From the NCBI GenBank assembly GCA_963717255.1, contig CAVQVT010000007.1, positions 62,001 through 126,000 on the forward strand: a stretch of 64,000 nt of DNA. Direction: 5' to 3'. Source of the DNA: CAIYQJ01 sp963717255 (GTDB lineage Bacteria; Chloroflexota; Limnocylindria; Limnocylindrales; CSP1-4). Of the stretch, positions 1 to 7,972 are shown piece by piece. A program made the position numbers and the translations under genes. Under the pieces are notes generated by a model, which saw nothing but the letters and a program-made list of their open reading frames with translations, had not been told where the DNA came from and did not search any database. Position 1 is the stretch's first letter; each line of letters starts with the position of its first letter.

Positions 1-1
1 C

Positions 2-748
2 GAGAACGAGATCGCGGTCGCCTCAGGGGCGAACGCCGGGGTCACGGCGGGTGCCGTGAGCGACGCGCTCGCGCGCCTCGAGCCGGGCCCGGGCGACGTC
101 GTCCTCGTCGGGACCGAGATCCCGCTCGCCGCCGCGGGGGCTGCCCTCGCGGCCGGCCGCGCCGCCGGGGCCGTCACGGTCCTCAACCCCGCCCCGGCCA
201 CCGGGATCGGCTCCCGGCTGCTGGCGGCCGCGGACATCGTGACGCCGAACCGCACCGAGGTCCGCCAGCTGGCTGAGGCCGTCGCCGCGCGGACCGGGCG
301 CGCGCGGACGGCCGGCGCCGACGTCGAGCGCTGGGCCCGCGAGCTGCTCGCCGACGGGCCGGAGGGTCCGGGCGTGCGGCGCGCCATCGTCGTGACGCTG
401 GGTGTCGCCGGCTCGCTCGTCGTAGAACGGGTGCGGGAGAGGATCATCGGGGCGAGCGACGGCGCCCCGCCTGCTGCGGTCGGCGGCGGCGACCGCGGCG
501 ACCGCGGCAGGGTGCGGATCGACGTGACGGACGTCGCGGCGCACCACGTGGACGCCGTGGACTCCACCGGGGCCGGCGACACCTTCTCCGGGGCCCTCGC
601 GGCCGCGCTGGCGGAGGGACGCTCCCTCGCGGACGCGGCGCGCTGGGCGGGCGCGGCGGCTGCAGTCGCGACCACGCGCGCGGGGGCCCGCGAAGGGATT
701 CCGACGCGCGCCGAGCTGGACGCCTTCCTCGCTGCCGAACGCGGCTGA
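2..748 (+). CDS. PfkB-family carbohydrate kinase, ribokinase-like (5' truncated)
   Basis: Sugar kinase of the PfkB/ribokinase family, expected to transfer phosphate from ATP to a sugar such as ribose in the cytoplasm. The start lies outside the window: the frame is already open at base 2 and reads GENEIAVASGANAG-like sequence typical of the middle of ribokinase, so the internal GTG at 56 is not the real start. The family C-terminal signature DSTGAGDTFSG lies at 559-591, including the catalytic Asp in GAGD, and the NPAPA segment seen in ribokinases is present. About 248 residues remain of roughly 300. It ends in TGA at 746-748, followed by a repeat-bearing gap. Ribokinase is the best match by eye; fructokinase or another PfkB kinase cannot be excluded. 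Confidence 0.85.
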   Translation, partial: ENEIAVASGANAGVTAGAVSDALARLEPGPGDVVLVGTEIPLAAAGAALAAGRAAGAVTVLNPAPATGIGSRLLAAADIVTPNRTEVRQLAEAVAARTGRARTAGADVERWARELLADGPEGPGVRRAIVVTLGVAGSLVVERVRERIIGASDGAPPAAVGGGDRGDRGRVRIDVTDVAAHHVDAVDSTGAGDTFSGALAAALAEGRSLADAARWAGAAAAVATTRAGAREGIPTRAELDAFLAAERG

Positions 749-1055
749 GGAGGGGGCGAGCCGGGCCGGCATCCTCGCCTCCGGGATCGGTGCCGGTCGA
801 GTCAGGTAGCGCCCTCGGCGCTGGTAGGCGACGACCCGTCACCCGGGATCAGCGGTCCCAGGTCCGGCGGCGGGGCACCACGCTCGCGCACGCACGTCTG
901 GCCCGGCGGAGGCGACCGCGCGAGCCCGGCCGAGGTCGGATGCGCGGAATACCAGCGCCCCGGACGCTCGGTGACCCGGATCGGGCCGGATGGGCGGGAT
1001 ACCAGCGCCCCGGACGCTCGGTGATCCGGATCGGGCCGGATGGGCCGGCGGACCG
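749..1055. other. Intergenic stretch with repeats between kinase and znuB
   Basis: This 307-base gap between two convergent genes holds no credible gene; the long antisense frames through it are Arg/Pro-rich shadows. It contains a short palindrome AGCGCC-CTC-GGCGCT (808-822) and the two 50-bp repeat units described separately. I see no clear T-rich terminator. Confidence 0.6.
949..1048. repeat. Two tandem 50-bp repeat units (dispersed family, locus 1)
   Basis: Two head-to-tail copies occupy 949-998 and 999-1048 and differ at two positions. Each begins with the 20-base core ATACCAGCGCCCCGGACGCT and continues with a CGGTGAYCCGGATCGGGCCGGAT-like tail. The same core occurs in opposite orientation at about 18101-18222, so this is a dispersed family and not a local slippage product. 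Confidence 0.9.
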
Positions 1056-1904
1056 TCAAGCCGTTCGGGGCTGCCGAATCCGAGCGAGGAGCCCCGTGCG
1101 CGGGCCGAACACGAGGACCGCGAGGAACAGCAGCGTCTGGAGGACGACGATCGTGGCACCGCTCGCGACGTCGAGGAAGTAGCTGGCGTAGAGGCCGCCG
1201 ATCGCCGTCCCGATCCCGATGGCCGCGGCCAGTGCCATCAGCCGCCCGAACCTCACGGTGAGCAGCTGCGCGGTCGCCGCCGGCGTCGTGAGCATGGCGA
1301 CGACGAGGATGATGCCCACCGCCTGGAGGCTCACGACGATCGTTGTCGCGATGAGCGCGAGGAAGAGGTAGTCGAGTGCGACGACGTCCAGCCCGCTTGC
1401 GCCTGCCCCCAGCGGGTCGAAGGTCGCGTAGAGGAACTGCTTCCAGAGTGCTGCCACCACAAGGAGCACGAGCCCGCCAAGCACCGCGAGCGCGACGAGG
1501 TCCATGACCGAGATCCCCAGGATGTCGCCGAACAGGAACCCGAAGAGGTCGCCGACGTACGTGGGGATCGCGCTGAACATGAGGACGCCGAGGCCGAACA
1601 TCCCGGCGAACAGGACGCCGATGACCGTGTCCGATCGCAGGCGTGCCCGGCGCCCGATCCACCCGATCGCGAGCGCCGTGAGCACGGCGGCGATCGCGGC
1701 CCCGACGTAGAACGGCCCGTTGACCAGGTAGGCGGCCACCACGCCCGGGAACGCCGCGTGGCTGATCGCGTCGCCCATGTACGAGAGCCCGCGGAGGATC
1801 ATGTACGACCCGACGACCGCGCAGACCAGGCCGACGAGCGCAGCGGCCGCGAGCGCTCGGACGAAGAACTCGTAGCCGAGCGGGGACAGCAGCGTCTCGA
1901 TCAC
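1056..1904 (-). CDS. znuB: Zinc/manganese ABC transporter permease (ZnuB-like)
   Basis: Membrane permease of an ABC-3 family metal importer, 282 residues, the usual length. It is strongly hydrophobic with about eight membrane segments. The family pattern MILRGLSYMGDAISHAAFPG near residues 36-55 (an early SHAAFPG motif) and the VGIILVVAMLTTPAATAQ segment near 200 are both present. It would carry Zn2+ or Mn2+ through the membrane, driven by the ATPase encoded just upstream. Its ATG overlaps the stop of that ATPase by four bases, so it is the last gene of the regulator-ZnuA-ZnuC-ZnuB operon. Zinc is preferred over manganese because of the binding-protein ligands and the regulator type; that is an inference. 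Confidence 0.93.
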   Translation of the reverse strand: MIETLLSPLGYEFFVRALAAAALVGLVCAVVGSYMILRGLSYMGDAISHAAFPGVVAAYLVNGPFYVGAAIAAVLTALAIGWIGRRARLRSDTVIGVLFAGMFGLGVLMFSAIPTYVGDLFGFLFGDILGISVMDLVALAVLGGLVLLVVAALWKQFLYATFDPLGAGASGLDVVALDYLFLALIATTIVVSLQAVGIILVVAMLTTPAATAQLLTVRFGRLMALAAAIGIGTAIGGLYASYFLDVASGATIVVLQTLLFLAVLVFGPRTGLLARIRQPRTA

Positions 1905-2827
1905 CGGTGCGCCCCCGGATCGCCCTCGTGGAAATGAGGCTCACCGCGAGGCGATTCGTCGTGGTGGTGGGCGTCGTCGAGAAGGACGGTGCTGCCGCCC
2001 AGCACGAGGAGATGGCCGCCGTAGGTGCGCGCGAGGACCCGCTCGTCCAGCACCAGGCTCGACGGGCCGTGCGCGATCACCGTCCGGTTGATCGCGAGGA
2101 CCTGCTCGAAGTGCTCCGCGGCGGCCGCGAGGTCGTGAGTCGTTGCGATCACGGTCCGGCCCCGGCCCGCCTCGGCGACGAGGATCCCCATCAGGTCCTC
2201 CTGCGTCGTGGGATCGACCCCGGTCACCGGCTCGTCGAGCAGGTAGAGGTCGGGGCCCGCGGCGAGCGCGCGGGCGAGGAAGACGCGTCTGCGCTGGCCG
2301 CCGGACAGCCGCCCGATCTGCGTCCTGGCGTGGTCGGCCATCCCGACCACCTCGAGGGCGGATCCCACCGCCTCGCGATCGATCGCGCGCAGCCCGCGGA
2401 ACGGCCCGATCGACGGGTACCGCCCCATGGCCACCACGTCCCAGCACGTGACCGGGAAGTCCCAGTCCACCTGCTCAGCCTGCGGGACGTACGCCACGCG
2501 CCGCGCGTGCACGCGCGGCGCGGCCCCGAGGACCGTCACGGTCCCCTGCCACGGCGCCAGGAGCCCGGCGATCACCTTGAGCATGGTGCTCTTCCCGCCG
2601 CCGTTGGGCCCGAAGACCGCGAGGAGCGAGCCGGTCGGGAACGCCACGCTCACGTCCTCGAGGGCGATCCGCTCGTCGTAGCCGGCCGTGACGCCCTGCA
2701 GGACGACCGCCGCGTGGTGCGCCAGGTGGTCGAGGGTGAGGTCATGGCCTCCGGCGTACGCGGGGAGACCCTGTCCTGCCTGGACACGGTGCGGATCGGA
2801 GGGGTGGGCGCCGGGGTCCTGTGTCAT
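1901..2827 (-). CDS. znuC: Zinc/manganese ABC transporter ATP-binding protein (ZnuC-like)
   Basis: Cytoplasmic ATPase of the metal importer, 308 residues from the chosen start. Walker A is GPNGGGKST, the ABC signature LSGGQRRR, Walker B LYLLDEPVTGVD and the switch His TTHDL. The ATG at 2827 forms a 4-bp ATGA overlap with the ZnuA stop, so I prefer it to the in-frame start 33 bases upstream. The extreme C-terminus is His/Asp-rich (DDAHHHDESP...HFHEGD), a plausible metal-buffering tail also seen in other zinc transporter ATPases. The N-terminus has about 35 residues of extension before the ABC domain. Confidence 0.93.
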   Translation of the reverse strand: MTQDPGAHPSDPHRVQAGQGLPAYAGGHDLTLDHLAHHAAVVLQGVTAGYDERIALEDVSVAFPTGSLLAVFGPNGGGKSTMLKVIAGLLAPWQGTVTVLGAAPRVHARRVAYVPQAEQVDWDFPVTCWDVVAMGRYPSIGPFRGLRAIDREAVGSALEVVGMADHARTQIGRLSGGQRRRVFLARALAAGPDLYLLDEPVTGVDPTTQEDLMGILVAEAGRGRTVIATTHDLAAAAEHFEQVLAINRTVIAHGPSSLVLDERVLARTYGGHLLVLGGSTVLLDDAHHHDESPRGEPHFHEGDPGAHR

Positions 2828-3822
2828 CGGAGTGCCTCGACCACCCGGTCCGTGTCCCACTGCATCATCCCCACGTAGGAGTCGGCCGGCGGCTCGCCGA
2901 GCGAGTCGTTGTACAGGGTCGCCACGACCTTCGCCCCTGTCTCGGCGGCGATCTGGTCCGCCACCTTCGGCGAGAACTGGGCCTCGGCGAAGATCGCGGT
3001 GGCTCCCGCAGCGCGGATCGCGTCCACCAGCGCCGCGACCTCCGAGGCGCTCGGCTCCTGGCCGGGCACGGGCGTCACCACGCCGACGATGTCGAGACCG
3101 TACGCGGCAGCGTAGTACGGGAAGGCGTCGTGGAAGGAGACCACGCGGCGTTGATCCTCGGGCAATGCGCCGATCCGGGTGCGGATGGACGCATCGAGCT
3201 CCGCGAGCGTCCTGCGGTACACCTCCGCGGACGCCCCGATCGCCTCCGCGTCCGTGGGACGCACGCCCGATAGCGCCTCCGCGATCCGGTCGACGTACTT
3301 CCCCGCGTATGCGACATTCAGCCAGAGATGCGGATTCGCCGGCTCGCCCGGTGCGGCGGCCGCCGGGACCGCTCCCGCCCCCTCCGCGCCCTCGGCCAGG
3401 TACGTGACACCCGCGAGGTCGTGCCCCAGCTCCACGAGGACCGCATCCGGGCGCTTCGCCTCCGCCGCCAGCGGCCGCAGCCAGTCGTCGAGGCCGAGCC
3501 CGTTCATCACGACGACGTCCGCGTCCACGATCTTCCGCAGGTCGGACGGGCGTGGGGCGAACGTGTGGGGCTCGGCGCCCGCCGGCACGAGGCTCTCGAC
3601 GACGACCCGGTCGCCGCCCGTGTTGCGCACGAGGTCCGCGAGGACCGTCGTCGTGGCCACCACCTTGATCCGGTCGCCGGAGGCGAGCGAAGGAGCCGAG
3701 GGGGAGGATGACGACGTCGAACCGCCCGACCCACAGGCCGAGACGACGAGCATCGCGATGATCGAGAGGGCGAGGAGGACGCGCGGCGGTCTCCGGCCTT
3801 CGCAGGGCGTGGGGGCGGTCAT
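2824..3822 (-). CDS. znuA: Zinc ABC transporter substrate-binding lipoprotein (ZnuA-like)
   Basis: Extracytoplasmic cluster A-I metal-binding protein, 332 residues. It has an N-terminal signal with lipobox VVSAC followed by a Gly/Ser-rich linker, so it should be a membrane-anchored lipoprotein. Ligand candidates are the His in AEPHTFAPRP, the His in NPHLWLN, the His in SFHDAFPYYA and the Asp in LYNDSL. Manganese-type relatives have Glu at the third position; the His here points to zinc. There is only a short Ala/Pro/Glu insert before NPHLW and no long His-rich loop. The ATG at 3822 overlaps the stop of the upstream Fur-family gene (ATGA), which fixes the start. Confidence 0.92.
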   Translation of the reverse strand: MTAPTPCEGRRPPRVLLALSIIAMLVVSACGSGGSTSSSSPSAPSLASGDRIKVVATTTVLADLVRNTGGDRVVVESLVPAGAEPHTFAPRPSDLRKIVDADVVVMNGLGLDDWLRPLAAEAKRPDAVLVELGHDLAGVTYLAEGAEGAGAVPAAAAPGEPANPHLWLNVAYAGKYVDRIAEALSGVRPTDAEAIGASAEVYRRTLAELDASIRTRIGALPEDQRRVVSFHDAFPYYAAAYGLDIVGVVTPVPGQEPSASEVAALVDAIRAAGATAIFAEAQFSPKVADQIAAETGAKVVATLYNDSLGEPPADSYVGMMQWDTDRVVEALR

Positions 3823-4265
3823 CGGGCTCGCGCCCCGTCGTTCCGGGCCGCGCACGAGGCGCACAGGCCGAAGAGCTCGAGGCGGTGCTCCTCGATCCGG
3901 TAGCCGGTGCGACGGCCGATCTCCACGACGAGCGCCGCGAGGTCGCCGTCCGCGACCTCGGCCGTGCGGCCGCAGGCGGAGCAGACGACGTGGTGGTGAT
4001 GGGCCGGCGCGCAGGCGACGTATGCGTGCTCGCCGTTCGGCAGGTCGAGCCGCTCGATGGCGCCGGCGCGCTCGAGCGCGCCGATCGTCCGGAAGACGGT
4101 CGCCCGGCCGACGTGGAGGCCGTGATCGCGAGCCTCGTCGACGACCCGCGCCGCGGTGAACGGGCCGGCGATGCTCGCGATCACCGCGGCGAGCGCCCGC
4201 CTGGGCCCGGTGAGGCGGTACCCGGCGGTGTCGAGGGCGTCGACGGCGAGAGCAGCATCGGTCAT
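3819..4265 (-). CDS. zur: Fur-family metal regulator, probably Zur
   Basis: DNA-binding repressor of 148 residues, the normal Fur/Zur length. The N-terminal winged helix spans about residues 10-85 (YRLTGPRRALAAVI..., HVGRATVFRTIGALERAG). The metal/dimer domain has an AHHHHVVCSACG motif and a second CASC pair, the expected structural zinc site. It heads the zinc uptake operon and is translationally coupled to znuA. With zinc bound it should repress that operon, including itself. A perfect-armed palindrome (4271-4293) lies six bases upstream of the ATG. Fur (iron) or Mur (manganese) activity is not excluded, but the transporter ligands favour zinc. Confidence 0.88.
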   Translation of the reverse strand: MTDAALAVDALDTAGYRLTGPRRALAAVIASIAGPFTAARVVDEARDHGLHVGRATVFRTIGALERAGAIERLDLPNGEHAYVACAPAHHHHVVCSACGRTAEVADGDLAALVVEIGRRTGYRIEEHRLELFGLCASCAARNDGARAR

Positions 4266-4270
4266 GGCGA

Positions 4271-4293
4271 GTAATGATACACAGTCTCATTAC
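4271..4293. promoter_or_regulatory. Palindromic Zur/Fur-like operator overlapping the -10
   Basis: GTAATGA-N9-TCATTAC, seven-base arms with perfect symmetry, lies just upstream of the regulator ATG. On the minus strand the element contains TATCAT, a good -10, so a bound repressor would cover the promoter core. The start codon is only a few bases beyond, implying a very short leader or leaderless mRNA. Length, AT-rich core and TGA/TCA arms resemble Fur-superfamily boxes. Confidence 0.75.
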
Positions 4294-4412
4294 CTTGGCG
4301 AACGCGTGCGGCGGCGCGTTCGGGCGCGTGCGGTTACCCTTCCGGTTACCCTGTGGCACGCGGTGCGCCCAGGTACGCGATGGGCGATCGCTCACGAGGA
4401 GTCCAGCCGGCG

Positions 4413-5264
4413 ATGACGAACCGATCGAGCAACTCGGATGCCGGGGGCACGCGGCGAGAGCGCCGCGAGGCTGCCCGCAAGGACGCGCGCCTGAAGGGGG
4501 CCGCCACCGCGCAGCCTCAGCCGTTCTGGAAGTCGCCGGTCTTCCTCATGACCGTCGGCGCCGTCGCAGTCGCGGCCGTCTTCATCGGGTTCGCCGTGCT
4601 CAGCGGCAGCGGCAGCGGCAACGGCGGCGGCTCGTCGTCCACCGTGCAGGCGCCTCTCGTGTTCACGCCGACGACGAACGCGAACGGCCCGACGATCGGA
4701 CCGGAGGACGCGAAGGTCACGGTCGAGGTCTGGTCCGACTTCCAGTGCCCCGCGTGCGACGCCTTCGCGAAGTCCACGTTCATCGACCTCGTGAACAAGT
4801 ACGAGCCCACCGGCGACGTCCGCTTCGTCGACCACGCGCTCTGGTTCATCGGCGCCGGCCAGAACGAGGACTCGCTCAACGCGGGCGCGGCGGCCGAATG
4901 CGCCGGCGAGCAGAACCAGTACTGGCCGTACCACGACTACCTCTTCGCGAACCAGGGCAAGGAGAACAGCGGCTGGCCGAGCCGGACGCTCCTCGACGGG
5001 ATCGCAGGGAAGGTCGGCCTGGACGCGACGAAGTTCGCCCAGTGCTACGACGGCGGCGGCCAGCACGCGACCGTGAAGGACAACACGGCCCTCGCCGCGA
5101 AGGTGCCGGTGAAGGGCACCCCCACGATCGTCATCAACGGCGTCCCGTACGAGTCCCGCTACGTGCCGACCGCCGACCAGATCTCCGCCGAGATCGACAA
5201 GGCCCTCGCCGCGGCCGGCGGCACGGCGTCGCCGTCGGCTTCGGCGGCGACGCCGGCACCCTAG
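4413..5264 (+). CDS. Membrane-anchored DsbA-like thiol-disulfide oxidoreductase
   Basis: Thioredoxin-fold disulfide oxidase acting outside the membrane, 283 residues. A charged cytoplasmic N-terminus, one membrane segment (about residues 45-65), a Gly/Ser linker and a DsbA-like domain follow in order. The active site is CPAC in WSDFQCPACDAF, and the cis-Pro loop is VKGTPTIVING. The ATG at 4413 follows AGGAG at a suitable distance, so it is preferred to an upstream in-frame ATG at 4353. The C-terminus is Ala/Ser/Pro-rich. The next gene is a VKOR homologue, the likely recycling partner, nine bases downstream. Confidence 0.9.
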   Translation: MTNRSSNSDAGGTRRERREAARKDARLKGAATAQPQPFWKSPVFLMTVGAVAVAAVFIGFAVLSGSGSGNGGGSSSTVQAPLVFTPTTNANGPTIGPEDAKVTVEVWSDFQCPACDAFAKSTFIDLVNKYEPTGDVRFVDHALWFIGAGQNEDSLNAGAAAECAGEQNQYWPYHDYLFANQGKENSGWPSRTLLDGIAGKVGLDATKFAQCYDGGGQHATVKDNTALAAKVPVKGTPTIVINGVPYESRYVPTADQISAEIDKALAAAGGTASPSASAATPAP

Positions 5265-5272
5265 GCGGGACG

Positions 5273-5743
5273 GTGGCGGCGGGCGGGACCGCGGCCGTCG
5301 TGGACGACGGAACGGCGGTCGGCCGCGGCCGGTACGCGGCCGTGCTGGCTGCGATCGCGCTCGTCGGGCTGGCGGTCGCGGGCTACCTGACGTTGGCGAA
5401 GGTGACGGGCGGGACCGTGGTCTGCGGACCGCTGGGTGGCTGCGAGACGGTGCAGACGAGCGAGTACTCCACCGTGCTGGGGATCCCGGTCTCCGTGTAC
5501 GGGATGGGCTACATGGTCGGGGTGCTCGCGACCGTCCTCGCCTGGTGGCGGACCGGCGACCACCGGGCGCTCCTCGGGACGTACCTGCTCGGGCTGCTGG
5601 GGACGCTGGCCGTGGCGTACCTCGTGTACCTGCAGCTCTTCGTGATCCACGCGATCTGCGCCTGGTGCATGGCGTTCGACACCGCCGTCGTCGCGGGCTT
5701 CATCGCGGCGATCGTCGTCTACCGGCGGACCGCGACGGCCTGA
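5273..5743 (+). CDS. Vitamin K epoxide reductase (VKOR)-type quinone-linked oxidase
   Basis: Four-helix membrane enzyme that reoxidises DsbA-like proteins using quinone, here 156 residues. The paired cysteines C-x6-C (VCGPLGGCETV) in the first outside loop and the redox motif CAWC near the C-terminus are both present, plus the conserved Ser/Tyr-rich YSTVLGIPVSVYGMGYM segment. The GTG start at 5273 is chosen because the VKOR fold begins there and GGCGGGA precedes it; the open frame upstream overlaps the DsbA gene in another frame. Its position right behind the DsbA-like gene supports a two-component disulfide-forming system. Confidence 0.9.
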   Translation: MAAGGTAAVVDDGTAVGRGRYAAVLAAIALVGLAVAGYLTLAKVTGGTVVCGPLGGCETVQTSEYSTVLGIPVSVYGMGYMVGVLATVLAWWRTGDHRALLGTYLLGLLGTLAVAYLVYLQLFVIHAICAWCMAFDTAVVAGFIAAIVVYRRTATA

Positions 5744-5804
5744 CGCGTGAGGCCCCCGGGCGCGGCGCGTCCCGGGCGAGCCCCGACAGGACGGGAACGC
5801 CCTG

Positions 5805-5839
5805 GCGTCCCGGCCGGCGGGGGCTGCCTGCCGGGACGC
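5805..5839. terminator. Hairpin between convergent VKOR and nirK-like genes
   Basis: GCGTCCCGGC and GCCGGGACGC form a perfect 10-bp stem around a 15-base loop, in the gap between two convergent genes. There is no T-run on either side, so this is a candidate bidirectional terminator or transcription barrier, not a textbook intrinsic terminator. Confidence 0.5.
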
Positions 5840-5872
5840 TCTCGCGGGAGGCGAGGATGGGGCGGGGGGACG

Positions 5873-7351
5873 CTACTGCTGCGGGTTCTTCGGCTCGCCG
5901 TCTCCGGCCTTGAAGAGGCCCAGCGCGCCGCGGCCGACGAAGTTGAAGGCGTGGGTGACGATCGGGTAGAGCCCGTCGTCGGCCATCTCGAACTCGACGA
6001 TGGCGCCCTGGGCGGGCGAGAGGTCCACGGCCTGGCTCCCCCAGCCGCCGGCGTTGTCGGGCGAGAGCTCGATGCCCTCCTTGATCACGCGGCTGAAGAT
6101 CGTCCCGACGATGTGGAACGAGCTGTCGATGCTCGGTCCTGCGTCGAGGATGAAGACCCGGATCCTCTCCCCGGTCGGGATCTCGATCGGGCCGTCCTTG
6201 TACTGGTCCGCCACGCCGTTGAAGACGACGAAGTCTGGGGACGGCGCGCCGGCGGCGGCCTTCGTGAGGCTCACCGGCTCGCCCTGCGGCCCGAGGTACC
6301 ACTCGCTCTGGACGAGCGTGTACTCCCTGGCCACGGGCTCGAGGCCGCCCTTGGGCTCGACGATCATCATCCCGTACATGCCGTTCGCGATGTGATGGAG
6401 CGCGGGCGCGGTCCCGCAGTGGTACATCCAGACGCCGGCGTACTTCGCACGGAACTCGTACAGCTTCTCCTTGCCCGGGTCGATCGAGGTCATCGGCCCG
6501 TTCCAGGCGACCATCGACGAGTGGAAGTCGACCGAGTGCGGCAGCTTGTTCGTCGCCGGGTTCTTCAGGTGGATGCGGACGAGGTCGCCGAGCTTCACGC
6601 GGATGGCCGGCCCGGGCACCGTCCCACCGAACGTCCAGACGCCGACGACGAAGCCCGGGGCGACCGTCATCTTCTTCTCTTCGATGACGAGGTCGATATC
6701 GTGGACGTCGCCCTCGAGGACCGGGGGAGCGGCCGGGTCGTAGCGGACCGGGGCCGGGGCGGCCGCGTCGGGCTGGACGTCGAGCGCGGGGGCGGGGCCG
6801 CCGTGGCTGTCGCCGCTGCTCGCCGCCGCGCTGCCCTTCACCGTGACCGCGCCCTTCATGCCGGCATCGGCGTGGCCGGGGATCGAACAGAGGAACGAGA
6901 TCCCCTCGGCCGGGATCGCGACGGTGCCCTTCGCGGTCTCGCCCGACGCGGCCGTGATCTTCGTGCCGTCCGGGAACGTGAGGTCATGGACGATCGTCCC
7001 GGTGTTCTTCAGGGCGAACTCGTACGTCCCGGGCGCGTCCACGGTGAGATTCGGTGGCTGGAACCCGAGGTCCACGGCCGTGATCTCGAGCGAGCCGAGT
7101 ACGGGGCCCGTCGCGGCGGGCGCGACAGGCGCCGCCGAGGCCGCCGCGGCATCCGTGGCAGAAGGCGCGGCCGGAGCGGCCTGCGACGCGGCGGGGGCCG
7201 CGGGGGCCGGTGCCGCCGACGAGGCCGCGCCCGCCTCGATGGCAGGGACGGGCGGGAACGTCCACTGGCGCCCGGCGGTCGCCGGCGTGCACGCGGCGAC
7301 CGCGAGCGCGATGGCGATGACGCCGAGGACGCGGCGTCGCGAACCGTTCAT
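5873..7351 (-). CDS. nirK: Copper nitrite reductase-like multicopper lipoprotein with N-terminal cupredoxin
   Basis: Exported copper enzyme of 492 residues, probably reducing nitrite to nitric oxide. It has a lipobox (AVAACTP, Cys21), an Ala/Pro linker, a cupredoxin domain at about 85-175 with type-1 ligand candidates (VHDLTF His; CSIPGHADAGM Cys, His, Met), then a two-domain NirK core. Core motifs are LPHSVDFHSS (type-1 His, catalytic Asp, type-2 His), MYHCGTAPALHHIANGM (type-2 His, type-1 Cys, His and Met) and IVTHAFNF (type-2 His). By eye the position of the second catalytic His of classical NirK (the GGHGD region) is not His but lies in FHIVGTIF, so activity needs checking. The ATG overlaps the upstream Rrf2 gene stop by four bases, suggesting NO- or nitrite-responsive control. 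Confidence 0.8.
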   Translation of the reverse strand: MNGSRRRVLGVIAIALAVAACTPATAGRQWTFPPVPAIEAGAASSAAPAPAAPAASQAAPAAPSATDAAAASAAPVAPAATGPVLGSLEITAVDLGFQPPNLTVDAPGTYEFALKNTGTIVHDLTFPDGTKITAASGETAKGTVAIPAEGISFLCSIPGHADAGMKGAVTVKGSAAASSGDSHGGPAPALDVQPDAAAPAPVRYDPAAPPVLEGDVHDIDLVIEEKKMTVAPGFVVGVWTFGGTVPGPAIRVKLGDLVRIHLKNPATNKLPHSVDFHSSMVAWNGPMTSIDPGKEKLYEFRAKYAGVWMYHCGTAPALHHIANGMYGMMIVEPKGGLEPVAREYTLVQSEWYLGPQGEPVSLTKAAAGAPSPDFVVFNGVADQYKDGPIEIPTGERIRVFILDAGPSIDSSFHIVGTIFSRVIKEGIELSPDNAGGWGSQAVDLSPAQGAIVEFEMADDGLYPIVTHAFNFVGRGALGLFKAGDGEPKNPQQ

Positions 7352-7812
7352 GAGATCTCCCCTCCCGGGCCTTCGGGCCCACTCGCGCCGGCGGACGCGT
7401 GGTGCGCCGCGGCAAGGTCGGCCAGGCTCGTGCCGGCCAGGACGTCGATGAACGCGGTCTGGGCCGCCGTCCACGTCTCGTGGAGCGCACACGGGTCGGT
7501 CCCGTCGCACCCGTGGTCATCGAGGCTGCATCGCCCGGAGCGCGCGGGCCCCTCGACCGCCTCGATGACGTCAAGGACCGGCAGGAGCACCGGCGGCCGG
7601 ACGAGCCGGTAGCCGCCGTTCTTGCCGGAGGCCGTCTCCACGATCCCGGCGCGCGAGAGGTCGCCGAGGACCTGCGGGATGAAGCTGAGGGGGATGCGCA
7701 TCCGTTCCGCGATCCGCGGCGCAGGCAGGAACGACCGGGCGGGAGCCTCGAGGGCGAGCGCGATCGAGGCCCGGATCGCGTAGTCGCTCCGTCGCGTGAG
7801 CTGGAGCCGCAT
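7348..7812 (-). CDS. Rrf2-family Fe-S regulator, NsrR-like
   Basis: Transcription factor of 154 residues. The N-terminal winged helix (MRLQLTRRSDYAIRASIALA...) and the dimer helix are typical of Rrf2. Three cysteines in CSLDDHGCDGTDPC, spaced C-x6-C-x5-C, match the cluster-binding region of NsrR/IscR-type sensors. It is the first gene of a two-gene operon with the nitrite-reductase-like protein, which suggests sensing of nitric oxide, the product of that enzyme. Its own promoter contains a palindrome in the spacer, so autoregulation is likely. Iron-sulfur or redox sensing without NO is the alternative. Confidence 0.87.
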   Translation of the reverse strand: MRLQLTRRSDYAIRASIALALEAPARSFLPAPRIAERMRIPLSFIPQVLGDLSRAGIVETASGKNGGYRLVRPPVLLPVLDVIEAVEGPARSGRCSLDDHGCDGTDPCALHETWTAAQTAFIDVLAGTSLADLAAAHHASAGASGPEGPGGEIS

Positions 7813-7872
7813 CGTCCTCTTCGTGCCTCCGTCCGGGACGCCTGGTGGGGCGCATGGTGTGGTCGGCAGAAC

Positions 7873-7901
7873 TATCACTAACTTAGTTAGTATTGTCAAG
7901 A
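7873..7901 (-). promoter_or_regulatory. Consensus promoter with palindromic operator in the spacer
   Basis: Read on the minus strand: TTGACA (7901-7896), a 17-base spacer and GATAGT (7878-7873). The spacer contains the inverted repeat ACTAAC-TAA-GTTAGT (7879-7893). Transcription would start about 55 bases before the Rrf2 gene. A dimeric repressor on this palindrome would block RNA polymerase directly. The sequence is AT-rich in an otherwise GC-rich region. Confidence 0.82.
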
Positions 7902-7972
7902 CGTCGGGCACGGCGCCCGCAGGGGGACGCGGGGAGCGCGCCGTCGGGACGGAGGCAGGCCGAGAGCGCACC

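Noticed and set aside
949..1048. CRISPR-like locus at the 50-bp repeats
   Set aside because: The whole 50-base unit is conserved, including the part where spacers would differ, and there are only two units.
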